Positions 7,475 through 15,712 of a stretch of 64,000 bases of DNA are shown here, one piece after another. Position 1 is the stretch's first letter, and each line of letters opens with the position of its first letter. The notes below the pieces were generated by a model. That model was not told the DNA's origin and did not search any database. It was given only the letters and a program-made list of their open reading frames with translations. A program made the translations under genes and the position numbers. Location of the stretch: the NCBI GenBank assembly GCA_051004735.1, contig JBPCKA010000096.1, positions 8,133 through 72,132 of the forward strand, read 5' to 3'. Source of the DNA: Euzebya sp051004735. GTDB lineage: Bacteria > Actinomycetota > Nitriliruptoria > Euzebyales > Euzebyaceae.

Positions 7475-9112
7475 ATGACCGAGCAGTACGCCAGCGGTGC
7501 CCTCGCCATGCATGCCCTGAAAGCGGCGGGGATTGAGCACTTGTTCACCCTGTCCGGCGGCCACATCTTCCCGCTGTACGACGGCTGTCGTCAGACCGGG
7601 GTCACGCTGTGGGACTTCCGTCATGAGCAGTCCGCGACGTTCGCCGCGGAGGGGTTGGCCAAGCTGACTCGTCGCCCGCAAGTGGCTGCGCTCACGGCTG
7701 GGCCCGGCGTGACCAACGGCATCAGCGCGGTCGCCAGTGCGCGTTTCGGCGGCTCGCCCATACTGGTCATCGGGGGGCGAGCGCCGGCCTCCACGTGGGG
7801 GACCGGCAGTCTGCAGGAGATCGACCACGTCAGCTTCATGGGACCGCTGACCAAGCACGCGACAACCGTGATGACCCCTGATGAGGTCGCACCGGTGGTG
7901 GCCGAAGCCCTGCGTATCGCCGGGTCGTCCCACCGGGGTCCGACGTTCGTCGACATCCCGATGGACGTGGTCTTCAGCCCGGCGGCGACCAGCACCTTGC
8001 CCACGGTGACGGGACCTGACCGCCACGACCACGACCCCGATCAGGTGGCCGACATCGCGCGCCGGCTAGCCGCCGCCACAGCGCCCGTGCTGATCGGGGG
8101 CACCGACGTGTGGCTTGACGGCGCCGTGGAGGAGTTCCGCGATCTGGCACAGGCCACCGGGGCCGCCGTGATCCAAAACGGCATGGGTCGGGGATGCCTG
8201 CCCGCTGACCACCCCCAGGTGCTCAGTCGAGCCCGGGGCGCGGCGTTCAACGGTGCTGACCTGGTCGTGGTTATCGGCACACCGCTTGACTTCCGGCTTG
8301 GTTTTGGCCGTTTTGGAGATGCCGACGTGGTCCACATCGCCGACCATCCTGATCAGATCTCGACCCATGCCAACCCTGTGGCCACCGCCGCCGGGACACT
8401 GGGTCCCCTGCTGGCGGCCCTGACCCAGCAGGCCGGCGGGCCCACGGGAGACCTGGCAGCGGGCCGTCGTGATCGTCTGGCCAAACTGCGTGCCAGCGAG
8501 GAGGCCAAGCAGGCCGAAGACGCACAACTGCTGAATGCGGAGGGTGACCGTATCCATCCTGCGCGGGTGTATGGAGCGCTGGATGAGGTGTTGGACCGCG
8601 ACGCCGTCGTCATCGGGGATGGCGGTGACTTCGTCAGCTACGCCGGTCGCTACGTGAAGAGCTACCTGCCCGGGCACTGGCTTGACCCTGGCCCCTATGG
8701 CTGCCTGGGTACCGGGATGGGGTACTCCGCTGCCGCCCGGATCGCCCATCCCGATGCCCAGGTCGTGTTGATGTTGGGTGACGGTGCGGCCGGGTTCAGC
8801 CTGATGGACGTCGAATCGCTGGTCCGCCAGAACCTGCCCGTGGTGATGGTGTGTGGCAACAACGGAATCTGGGCGTTGGAGAAGTACCCGATGCAGCAGA
8901 TGTATGGCGGCTGGGATGTCGCGGCCGACCTGCAGCCCGAACTGCGCTACGACCAGGTCGTGCAGGCCATGAACGGCGCTGGTGAGGTCGTCACCCAGGC
9001 CAGCGACATCGCCAAGGCCATCACCCGGGGGTTCGAGGCGGGTGTGCCCTACATGGTCAATGTGATGACCGATCCCGGTGTGGCCTATCCACGCTCAACC
9101 GCGTTGGTTTGA
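7475..9112 (+). CDS. ThDP-binding enzyme, IlvG / acetolactate synthase-like
   Basis: A 545-residue thiamine-diphosphate enzyme distinct from the one at 3395. The N-terminal TPP_enzyme_N domain has FTLSGGHIFPLYDGC and the activating Glu in RHEQSATFAAEG. The C-terminal domain has the cofactor motif GDGAAGFSLMD ending CGNNGIWALEKYP. The SGGH-PLYDG signature recalls the mycobacterial protein annotated IlvG; such proteins are often called acetolactate synthase, oxalyl-CoA decarboxylase or 2-hydroxyacyl-CoA lyase without proof. ATG at 7475 follows GGAG at 7463-7466. The AtuA-type gene starts 6 nt after its stop codon, so the pair probably functions together. Confidence 0.85.
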   Translation: MTEQYASGALAMHALKAAGIEHLFTLSGGHIFPLYDGCRQTGVTLWDFRHEQSATFAAEGLAKLTRRPQVAALTAGPGVTNGISAVASARFGGSPILVIGGRAPASTWGTGSLQEIDHVSFMGPLTKHATTVMTPDEVAPVVAEALRIAGSSHRGPTFVDIPMDVVFSPAATSTLPTVTGPDRHDHDPDQVADIARRLAAATAPVLIGGTDVWLDGAVEEFRDLAQATGAAVIQNGMGRGCLPADHPQVLSRARGAAFNGADLVVVIGTPLDFRLGFGRFGDADVVHIADHPDQISTHANPVATAAGTLGPLLAALTQQAGGPTGDLAAGRRDRLAKLRASEEAKQAEDAQLLNAEGDRIHPARVYGALDEVLDRDAVVIGDGGDFVSYAGRYVKSYLPGHWLDPGPYGCLGTGMGYSAAARIAHPDAQVVLMLGDGAAGFSLMDVESLVRQNLPVVMVCGNNGIWALEKYPMQQMYGGWDVAADLQPELRYDQVVQAMNGAGEVVTQASDIAKAITRGFEAGVPYMVNVMTDPGVAYPRSTALV

Positions 9113-9118
9113 GCTCCG

Positions 9119-10507
9119 TTGATCACCCGACCCGACGGCGCGGTGCGGATCGCCGGTGGCCAGGGCTTCTACGGCGACACGCCTGCCGCGATCGCGGACC
9201 TGCTGACCGAGCAGCCCGACTACATCTGCCTTGAGGCTCTGGCCGAGTTGACCCTGGCGATCCTTGCCAAGGACCGCCGGCGTGACGAGACGCTCGGCTA
9301 CACCCGCGACCTGCCGCTGTACCTGATGGCCACCCTGCCGTCGGTGCTGGCGGGCCGGGAGAGTGGCAGGCGTACCCGGGTGATCACCAACGCTGGCGGG
9401 ATCAACCCTCTGGGGGCGTTGAAGATGGTGCGTGACGCCGCCCAGAAGTTCGGGTTGGGAGGGTTCACAGTCGCGGTGGTGTTGGGCGATGATCTGCGAG
9501 GGCAGCCAAGGCTGGTGCCCGCCTCGTTCCCGGCGGTGGAGGACCTGCAGTTCGCCAATGCCTATCTGGGCGCGGGTGGCATCGTCCAGGCTCTGCAGCG
9601 TGACGCCGATGTGGTCATCACCGGCAGGGTGGCCGACGCGGCGCTGTTCCTGGCACCGTTGATATTCGAGCATGGCTGGGAGATCGGTCCTGACGGCTTG
9701 ACCCAGGCCGATATTGATCGTCTGGCCGCCGGAACGGTCGTGGGGCACCTGCTGGAGTGCTCGGGCCAGTCCACAGGGGGCAATCACGCGGGTCGATGGT
9801 GGGACGTACCTCAGCCGTGGCGGTTCGGGTTCCCTCTGGCCGACGTCACCGCAGATGGTGAGGCGATCATCTTCAAGCCGCAGGTCTCGGGCGGCCGCGT
9901 GGACTTTGACACCGTCCGCCAGCAGTTGCTGTATGAGGTGGGGGACCCCACGGCATACCTGACACCCGATGTGGTCGTGGACATGACCACCGTGGAGTTG
10001 AGCGATCTGGGTGATGACCGGGTCCGTGTGACCGGCGTCGGGGGCCATCCCGCGACCGGGATGTACAAGGCCGTCGGGGCGTCACGCGACGGGTATGCCG
10101 CCGATACCTCAATCGCGCTGGGTTGGCCAGACGCCCCGGCTAAGGCCCGGGCAGTGGCCGACATCGCCCGCAAGCGCATCGCCGAGGCGGGCATAGCGGT
10201 GCTCGACTGGCACACCGAGTTGTTCGGGGTCAACGCACTGCATGGTCCGGCGGCGCACCGCCCGGGCCAGGCCGATCCCGACCCCGCCGAGGTCGTGCTT
10301 CGCCTGGCCTGGAAAACCGCGGATGCCGACAGTTGTGCGCAGGTAGCCCGCCACATCATTCCGATGGCCCTGTCGGGACCTCCGCCCGGGTTTGCCGGTG
10401 CCGGGCGAGCCCGCCCGAAGCCCTCGGGCCTGCTGCAGATCCACACCGATCTGATCCCACGCGGCCCGGTCGATACCGGCGTGACCGTGATTGTCGAGGA
10501 GTTGTGA
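9119..10507 (+). CDS. AtuA family protein (DUF1446)
   Basis: A 462-residue protein of the AtuA/DUF1446 family, recognised from RIAGGQGFYGDTP at the N-terminus, TNAGGINPLGALK, VVITGRVADAALFLAP and the later GHPATGMYK. AtuA proteins belong to the acyclic terpene utilisation cluster of pseudomonads and also occur widely in actinobacterial acyl-CoA catabolism; their reaction is unresolved. The likely start is TTG 9119, six nt after the preceding stop, with GTG 9143 as an alternative just before the conserved RIAGGQG. It overlaps the junction of the next small gene, with which it forms a split version of the long fused AtuA proteins seen elsewhere. Confidence 0.85.
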   Translation: MITRPDGAVRIAGGQGFYGDTPAAIADLLTEQPDYICLEALAELTLAILAKDRRRDETLGYTRDLPLYLMATLPSVLAGRESGRRTRVITNAGGINPLGALKMVRDAAQKFGLGGFTVAVVLGDDLRGQPRLVPASFPAVEDLQFANAYLGAGGIVQALQRDADVVITGRVADAALFLAPLIFEHGWEIGPDGLTQADIDRLAAGTVVGHLLECSGQSTGGNHAGRWWDVPQPWRFGFPLADVTADGEAIIFKPQVSGGRVDFDTVRQQLLYEVGDPTAYLTPDVVVDMTTVELSDLGDDRVRVTGVGGHPATGMYKAVGASRDGYAADTSIALGWPDAPAKARAVADIARKRIAEAGIAVLDWHTELFGVNALHGPAAHRPGQADPDPAEVVLRLAWKTADADSCAQVARHIIPMALSGPPPGFAGAGRARPKPSGLLQIHTDLIPRGPVDTGVTVIVEEL

Positions 10508-10509
10508 TC

Positions 10510-10902
10510 ATGACCGGTGATGCCACCTGTCTGGTGAACGACCTGGCCTTCGCCCGTCCCGGGGACAAGGGCAACGACTCTGATGTCACGGTCTTTGCGC
10601 GCAGTCAACCTGCGTATGACCATTTGGTCCTGGTGCTGACCGCCGACCGGGTCGCCGATCACTACGGGGATCTGGTCAGGGGCGAGGTGACGCGCTGGGA
10701 GGTTCCACGCGTGTGGGCCCTGAAGTTCCTGCTGCGCGACGCGCTTGGCGGAGGAGGTCCCGCAAGCCTGCGCGCCGACAACCTGGGCAAGGCACTGGGC
10801 GGCGCGATCCTGCGGATGGAGGTTCCGGCCCCGGGTGACCTGGTCGTGCCACAGCGACCCCCGGCTGACCCCTACGCCAGCGCGGACTGGGTCGTTGACT
10901 GA
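10510..10902 (+). CDS. AtuA-associated small domain protein
   Basis: A 130-residue protein matching the C-terminal domain found fused to DUF1446 in many AtuA proteins: LAFARPGDKGNDSDVTVFAR near the N-terminus, then a long conserved helix (RVWALKFLLRDALGGG) and a C-terminal ALGGAILRMEV. ATG at 10510 follows GAGGAG at 10496-10501 with 8-nt spacing; a GTG at 10504 is in frame but too close to that site. The ATG lies 2 nt beyond the stop of the DUF1446 gene, so translation is probably coupled. It most likely forms a complex with that protein. Confidence 0.8.
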   Translation: MTGDATCLVNDLAFARPGDKGNDSDVTVFARSQPAYDHLVLVLTADRVADHYGDLVRGEVTRWEVPRVWALKFLLRDALGGGGPASLRADNLGKALGGAILRMEVPAPGDLVVPQRPPADPYASADWVVD

Positions 10903-10912
10903 GGACCGGCGG

Positions 10913-11476
10913 TTATGGCGATTGAACAGGAGCAGGGATATCAACCGGGGTGACGTCACCGGGCAGTCTGCCGCGCTGGCACACCTGTGACCCCGAGTCG
11001 AAGCGCCACGTCACGGTGTCAACCTCGTAGCTCTGGATGGCCAGGCCGCTCCAGTAGACCGGGTCCAGCACGCCGATCTCGCGGCCATCGTCGAAGACCA
11101 CGAACTCACTGGTGTAGGCGTCGCCCTGGCCGTCCAGGCCGGTCAGGACCAACACCATCCCGCCTCGCAGGGGGCCCGAGTCACCCACGGGAATGACACA
11201 CACGATGTCCGGACCGGTCGTCGGGGCCAGTCCCGCCACGGTCTGCAGGGTTTCGGAGCAGGTCGACGCCTCGGAGCGGGACAGAGTGCACAACTGGTCC
11301 ACCTGGCCCGACACCGTCAGACCGATGGCGCGTGTCAGCAGGTCTCGCGCCTGTTCCTGATCCACCGTCCGACGGACACCCGGCAGCACACAGGCCGACA
11401 GCAGCAGCGACAGCACGACCAGGGTGAGGGCCAGACGGTGGAACACGATGCGCCAGGCTACCCACGGTCGAAGCAA
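10913..11476 (-). CDS. Putative lipoprotein of unknown function
   Basis: A 187-residue protein with a signal peptide ending in lipobox LLSAC at about residues 25-29, so it is probably lipid-anchored outside the membrane. The mature part has three further Cys residues (about 63, 73 and 93) that may form disulfides and one near the C-terminus (SQVCQRG). I recognise no family. The start is uncertain: TTG 11476 gives the longest product, and a GTG 30 nt downstream gives a shorter, more typical lipoprotein signal. It converges on the AtuA-associated gene with a 10-bp gap and diverges from phoH. Confidence 0.6.
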   Translation of the reverse strand: MLRPWVAWRIVFHRLALTLVVLSLLLSACVLPGVRRTVDQEQARDLLTRAIGLTVSGQVDQLCTLSRSEASTCSETLQTVAGLAPTTGPDIVCVIPVGDSGPLRGGMVLVLTGLDGQGDAYTSEFVVFDDGREIGVLDPVYWSGLAIQSYEVDTVTWRFDSGSQVCQRGRLPGDVTPVDIPAPVQSP

Positions 11477-11564
11477 CCCTGACCGCAGACGCGCGCGACC
11501 GCGCTAGACTGCCACTGCCAGATTTGTTCAGACCTGACCCCGGATCAAAGACCGCAAACACAGC

Positions 11565-12596
11565 TTGACCACCAGCACAGACGCCGCCAGTTCGGTTCGC
11601 TTGACCACCGTTCCAGGCGAGCATGCCATGGTCGGACTTCTCGGGACCCACGACGAGTTGCTCAAGCTTGTCGAGGCCGCATTCGACGTTGACATTCTGG
11701 TGAGGGGAAACGAGATCACGGTGACGGGCGAAGCCCCGCAGCCTGACCAGGTGGTCCAGGTGTTTGAGGAGCTCACGACCCTGGTCGCCGCTGGTCAGGA
11801 ACTTGATGCCGGGACCGTCACCTCAACCATCCAGATGGTCCGGGGTGAAGAACACCCACATCCCGCCGAGGTGCTCAGCGACGAGGCGCTGACCCATCGT
11901 GGCCGCTCGATCCGCGCCAAGACCTTCGGGCAGAAGCAGTATCTGGATGCGATCCGGACCAACACCGTCACCTTCGGGATCGGGCCGGCGGGCACCGGCA
12001 AGACCTACCTGGCGATGGCGATGGCCGTCTTGGCGCTGAAACACAAGGACGTCACCCGGATCATCCTGACCCGCCCCGCAGTCGAGGCCGGGGAACGCCT
12101 GGGCTTCCTACCCGGCACGCTGTTCGAGAAGATCGACCCCTACCTGCGGCCGCTGTTCGACGCATTGCACGACATGATGGACGCCGAGAACCTCGGCACC
12201 CTGATGGAACGGGGGGTCATCGAGGTTGCACCCCTGGCCTACATGCGGGGTCGGACCCTCAACGACGCCTTCATCGTCCTTGACGAGGCGCAAAACACCA
12301 CCCCTGAGCAGATGAAGATGTTCTTGACCCGCATCGGTTTCGGGTCCAAGGCCGTCGTAACCGGTGACGTCACCCAGGTGGACCTGCCCGGCACGTCCCG
12401 TTCGGGTCTGAAGGTCGTCCGCGAGATCCTGACCGGTATCAACGGCATCGCCTTCGCCGAACTGACCAGTCGCGATGTGGTTCGCCACTCAATCGTCCAG
12501 CAGATCGTCGCCGCCTATGAACGGTGGGACGAACCGGACGGAGAGGATCCCCGGCCGGGCAGCGCGTCATCGACGGCCGCGGATCGACGGCGCTGA
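11565..12596 (+). CDS. phoH: PhoH family ATPase
   Basis: A 343-residue PhoH-type P-loop ATPase. Walker A is GPAGTGKTYLA (about residue 145) and Walker B is FIVLDEAQN (about residue 240), followed by the family block TRIGFGSKAVVTGD. PhoH/YbeZ proteins associate with YbeY in RNA and ribosome metabolism, and the ybeY gene follows here with a 1-nt ATGA-type overlap. The start is TTG 11565 with no clear Shine-Dalgarno; a -10-like TAGACT at 11505-11510 could give a leader of about 50 nt. The whole phoH-ybeY-CNNM-cdd set is translationally coupled. Confidence 0.9.
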   Translation: MTTSTDAASSVRLTTVPGEHAMVGLLGTHDELLKLVEAAFDVDILVRGNEITVTGEAPQPDQVVQVFEELTTLVAAGQELDAGTVTSTIQMVRGEEHPHPAEVLSDEALTHRGRSIRAKTFGQKQYLDAIRTNTVTFGIGPAGTGKTYLAMAMAVLALKHKDVTRIILTRPAVEAGERLGFLPGTLFEKIDPYLRPLFDALHDMMDAENLGTLMERGVIEVAPLAYMRGRTLNDAFIVLDEAQNTTPEQMKMFLTRIGFGSKAVVTGDVTQVDLPGTSRSGLKVVREILTGINGIAFAELTSRDVVRHSIVQQIVAAYERWDEPDGEDPRPGSASSTAADRRR

Positions 12597-13096
12597 TGGC
12601 CGTATTCATCGCCGATGAGCAGTCCGTCGTGGAAGTCGACCTGGATCGTCTGCGGGACCTGACCGCCTACGTCATGGCCGACCGCGGGGTGCCCGATGGG
12701 ATGGAGGTGTCAGTGCTGTGCATCGAACGTGATGCCATCACGGCGTTGAACCGCACCCACATGGATTCCGATGGCCCCACCGACGTGCTGGCGTTCCCCT
12801 TGGACCAACCGGGCGAGACCATGCCGGGCGACGTGGCGATCCTCGGCGACGTCGTCGTGTGCCCTGAAATTGCAGCGGCGCAGGCCAGTGAACATGGGAA
12901 GACGGCAAGTCAGGAGATCGACCTGCTGGTGGTGCATGGCCTGTTGCACCTACTGGGTCACGATCACGCCGAGGCCCAGGAGAAAGCGGTGATGTTCGAC
13001 CTGACTGACACGCTGCTGGCCGGCTTCGCCCATGAGTCAGCCGGCTTCGCCCAGGGGTTGGCCGACTTCCCACAGGGGGTAGAACCACAGCTGTGA
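12596..13096 (+). CDS. ybeY: Endoribonuclease YbeY
   Basis: A 166-residue zinc-dependent endoribonuclease involved in 16S rRNA maturation and ribosome quality control. The zinc motif HGLLHLLGHDH is intact (three His), and the TDVLAFPLD segment typical of the family precedes it. The ATG at 12596 overlaps the phoH stop codon. The C-terminal 20 residues contain a small internal repeat (AGFAHESAGFAQGLADFPQG) absent from typical YbeY and unlikely to be part of the fold. Confidence 0.93.
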   Translation: MAVFIADEQSVVEVDLDRLRDLTAYVMADRGVPDGMEVSVLCIERDAITALNRTHMDSDGPTDVLAFPLDQPGETMPGDVAILGDVVVCPEIAAAQASEHGKTASQEIDLLVVHGLLHLLGHDHAEAQEKAVMFDLTDTLLAGFAHESAGFAQGLADFPQGVEPQL

Positions 13097-14409
13097 ATGC
13101 CGAACTGCTTCAGGGTCTGATCGCGCTGGTCCTGATCGGAGTGACGGGCTACTTCGTGGCTGCGCGGGCTGCCCTGGACCGCATGACGATTCCGCGGGTC
13201 GCTCGTCTGGTCGAGGAGGATCGAGCCGGGGCGGTCAAGTTGGCCCGCCTGCTGGATGACACCAGTCGGACCTGGTCGGCCCTGACGTTGTTGGTGATCG
13301 CGCCCCTGGTCACCGCCGTGGCGCTGATCACCCAACTGTTCATGATCTGGTGGTCACCCGGGGTCGCAATCGCCGTGGCGGCTCTGACCACGACCGTGCT
13401 TGGCTACGTGGTGGTTGAGTTGCTACCCCGCTCGATCGCCCTGCGTCAGGTCGAGACGGTGGCGTGTCGCACGGCGGGCACCGTGGCAGCCGTGTCGATG
13501 CTGTTGCGCCCAGCCACCACCCTATTGGTGTGGCTGGGGGTCAGGGTGCTGCCCGGTGCCGAGGATGGCGCCGAGGCATTTGTGACCGAGGAGGCCATCC
13601 GGGACATGATCGATGAGGCCGAGGGCCAGTCGATCGAGCCGTCCGAGCGGGCGATGATCCACTCCATCTTCGAACTCGCCGACACACTGGTCCGCGAAAT
13701 CATGGTGCCCCGCCCTGACGTCGTGATGGTGTCGGAAAGCCAACCGCTGTCCACAGTCGTCGGGGTGATCCTGGATCACGGGTACTCACGAATCCCGGTG
13801 CATCGAGGCGAGGACCGCGATGACATCGCCGGGATGCTGTATGCCAAGGACGTGCTGAAGCGCATCCACGTCCAGGGCGACGAGGAAGGGTCATGGGAAG
13901 ATCTGATCCGCCCTCCCTACGTGGTGCCCGAACTGAAGAACGTCGACGGGCTGCTCCGCGAACTGCAGGCCGAGCAGGTGCACATGGCCATCGTCGTGGA
14001 CGAGTACGGGGCACTGGCCGGTATCGCGACGATCGAGGATGTGTTGGAGGAGATCGTCGGCGAGATAGTCGATGAGTACGACTCCGAGGAACCGCTGGTG
14101 GAGTTGTTGGAGGAGGGTCGGTGGCGCGTCGATGCCCGCCTGTCGGTGTCGGAACTGGCAGATCTGGTGGACACGCGGCTGCCCGATGATGACTGGGACA
14201 CAGTGGGCGGCCTGTTGTACGGCGTGCTGGGCCACGTTCCCCGGCCTGGTGAGAGCGTCAACGTCGATGGGTTGCGGTTGGTCGCCGAGCGGGTGCGTGG
14301 CAGACGCATCGCTGAGGTGTTGGTCGAGCGGCATGACGCCAGTGAGACAGCGGATGAGCTACCCACCGAGGTGGCCGAGGCCTACGCCGCGGACGCGCGG
14401 CAGCCGTGA
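13093..14409 (+). CDS. CNNM/CorC-family transporter-associated protein (DUF21-CBS-CorC)
   Basis: A 438-residue membrane protein of the hemolysin C / CorC family. Four hydrophobic segments in the first 150 residues form the DUF21 domain. Two CBS domains follow (starting near REIMVPRPDVVMV and the GVILDHGYSRIPV repeat, then VDGLLRELQ and MAIVVDEYG), and a C-terminal CorC_HlyC domain contains DWDTVGGLLYG. Family members act in magnesium or cobalt efflux and regulation. GTG at 13093 overlaps the ybeY stop codon in a GTGA, and its own stop overlaps the cdd start the same way. CorC next to ybeY and phoH is a conserved bacterial neighbourhood. Confidence 0.9.
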   Translation: MNAELLQGLIALVLIGVTGYFVAARAALDRMTIPRVARLVEEDRAGAVKLARLLDDTSRTWSALTLLVIAPLVTAVALITQLFMIWWSPGVAIAVAALTTTVLGYVVVELLPRSIALRQVETVACRTAGTVAAVSMLLRPATTLLVWLGVRVLPGAEDGAEAFVTEEAIRDMIDEAEGQSIEPSERAMIHSIFELADTLVREIMVPRPDVVMVSESQPLSTVVGVILDHGYSRIPVHRGEDRDDIAGMLYAKDVLKRIHVQGDEEGSWEDLIRPPYVVPELKNVDGLLRELQAEQVHMAIVVDEYGALAGIATIEDVLEEIVGEIVDEYDSEEPLVELLEEGRWRVDARLSVSELADLVDTRLPDDDWDTVGGLLYGVLGHVPRPGESVNVDGLRLVAERVRGRRIAEVLVERHDASETADELPTEVAEAYAADARQP

Positions 14410-14849
14410 CGACACCAGACTTCGGGGGATTGTTGGCCCAGGCCACGACGGCGCGCCAGCGTGCCTACGCGCCCTATTCGGGGTTCCTGGTCGGCGCGGC
14501 CCTGCAGACCACCAGCGGGGAGGTCTTCCTGGGTTGCAACGTGGAGAACGCGGCCTATCCGGCCACGATCTGTGCCGAGCGGACCGCCCTGGTCAGCGCA
14601 GTCGCCAGCGGGTACCGCGAGTTCACCGCGCTGGCCGTGATCGGGTCCGGACCGGGACCGACAACGCCCTGCGGGATCTGTCGGCAGATGCTGTTTGAGT
14701 TTGCGCCCGACCTGGTGGTCATTGCTGCCGGTGCCGACGGCGCCACCTCGACCCACACTTTGGGTCGCGGCCTGCTGCCCGACGGGTTTGGTCCCGAACG
14801 CCTTGCGGCTGCTTCGGCGGAGTGGGGAACGATGGGAATTTCGGACTGA
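14406..14849 (+). CDS. cdd: Cytidine deaminase
   Basis: A 147-residue homotetrameric-type cytidine deaminase that converts cytidine and deoxycytidine to uridine and deoxyuridine in pyrimidine salvage. The catalytic Zn motifs are present: CNVENAAYP and ICAERTAL (Cys and Glu), and PCGICRQ supplying the other two Cys. Start GTG 14406 overlaps the preceding stop. A 20-residue C-terminal tail beyond the core is variable in the family. Confidence 0.93.
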   Translation: MTTPDFGGLLAQATTARQRAYAPYSGFLVGAALQTTSGEVFLGCNVENAAYPATICAERTALVSAVASGYREFTALAVIGSGPGPTTPCGICRQMLFEFAPDLVVIAAGADGATSTHTLGRGLLPDGFGPERLAAASAEWGTMGISD

Positions 14850-14869
14850 TCGTCAGGCACGGGAATAGG

Positions 14870-14875
14870 TATGCT
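14870..14875 (+). promoter_or_regulatory. -10 element, probable leaderless promoter
   Basis: TATGCT ends 8 nt before the ATG at 14884, which would place transcription start at or next to the start codon. No Shine-Dalgarno sequence is present. Confidence 0.55.
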
Positions 14876-14883
14876 GAGCAGCG

Positions 14884-15585
14884 ATGCTCGGCGACAGCGA
14901 AGAGCACCGTCCTTACGAGGATTTCGCGGTGCGACACGTGATGGGCAGTCTGGACGAGGCCGAATCGGGCACCTTCCGATCTCATCTGCTGGACTGCTCG
15001 GACTGTCGTGCGCGGGTGGGGGAACTTCGATCGATTGCCTCGGATCTGGCCGAGGTCGAACGGGACGAACGGCGGGAACGTGCTGCCCGGTTGGTCGAAA
15101 CCAAAGAACGTGAAGAGGAACCCGATACCGAGTACGACGGCTACCTGAAGCAACCAGGTCGAGGGTTGAAAATCTTGCTGGGTGGTGGCGTCTTCCTCAT
15201 CGTGCTGCTCAGCATCTGGAACTTCGTACTGCGAGGGCAGAACTCCAGCCTTGAGGGACGCGCCACCGCGTTGCAGGAGTCGGCTGAGGTCATCAACTTC
15301 GGCGACCCCTGGACCACAGCCAGGGTGGCACCGGGAGTGGAGGGCGTCGCCCGGATCGAAGACGGTCACCTGGCCGTGATGGTCCGGGGCACCGTCGACG
15401 GGGCGCAGTATCAGATCAGCCGCTACGACGCCGAAGGAGACCTGCTGGACGCCAGCGCGATCCACTCCGTCAACGAGCAGATCCGCTGGTTCTCAGGTCC
15501 CACACGGGCCGAGGCGGCCCGCATCGACGTCAGTCTGACCCGCGGGAACAACCAAACCATCATCTTCCGCGCACTGGCTGAGTAG
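14884..15585 (+). CDS. Membrane-anchored zinc-finger (anti-sigma-like) protein
   Basis: A 233-residue protein with an N-terminal zf-HC2-type anti-sigma fold: a His at about residue 19, then FRSHLLDCSDCRARVGEL with the HxxxCxxC zinc site. A charged linker leads to one membrane segment (about residues 98-118, GGGVFLIVLLSIWNFVL). The C-terminal 110 residues would be extracytoplasmic and contain a beta-rich segment resembling the RskA sensor domain. Such proteins sequester ECF sigma factors and release them on envelope stress, but no sigma factor gene is in the window. The gene may be leaderless. Confidence 0.75.
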   Translation: MLGDSEEHRPYEDFAVRHVMGSLDEAESGTFRSHLLDCSDCRARVGELRSIASDLAEVERDERRERAARLVETKEREEEPDTEYDGYLKQPGRGLKILLGGGVFLIVLLSIWNFVLRGQNSSLEGRATALQESAEVINFGDPWTTARVAPGVEGVARIEDGHLAVMVRGTVDGAQYQISRYDAEGDLLDASAIHSVNEQIRWFSGPTRAEAARIDVSLTRGNNQTIIFRALAE

Positions 15586-15625
15586 GACTCAAACCCACCG
15601 CCAGCCTGTCCATCTGCCGTTCGGG

Positions 15626-15698
15626 TGGGCGCGGCTGGGATTGAACCAGCGACCTCTCCGGTGTGAGCGGAGCGCTCGTCCCACTGAGCTACGCGCCC
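15626..15698 (-). tRNA. tRNA-Val (anticodon CAC)
   Basis: A 73-nt tRNA on the minus strand. The acceptor stem GGGCGCG/CGCGCCC is perfect with discriminator A. The D-arm is GCTC/GAGC. The anticodon stem is CTCCG/CGGAG around a loop with anticodon CAC, and the T-arm is GCTGG-TTCAATC-CCAGC. The loop lengths are normal and there is no intron. The 3' CCA is not encoded, so it must be added enzymatically. It lies between the anti-sigma-like gene and rpe. Confidence 0.95.
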
Positions 15699-15712
15699 GA
15701 GGACGGGGGATG

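Noticed and set aside
9095..10959. Two long minus-strand open frames (317 and 382 codons)
   Set aside because: They lie opposite the AtuA genes whose motifs are clear; no family resemblance.
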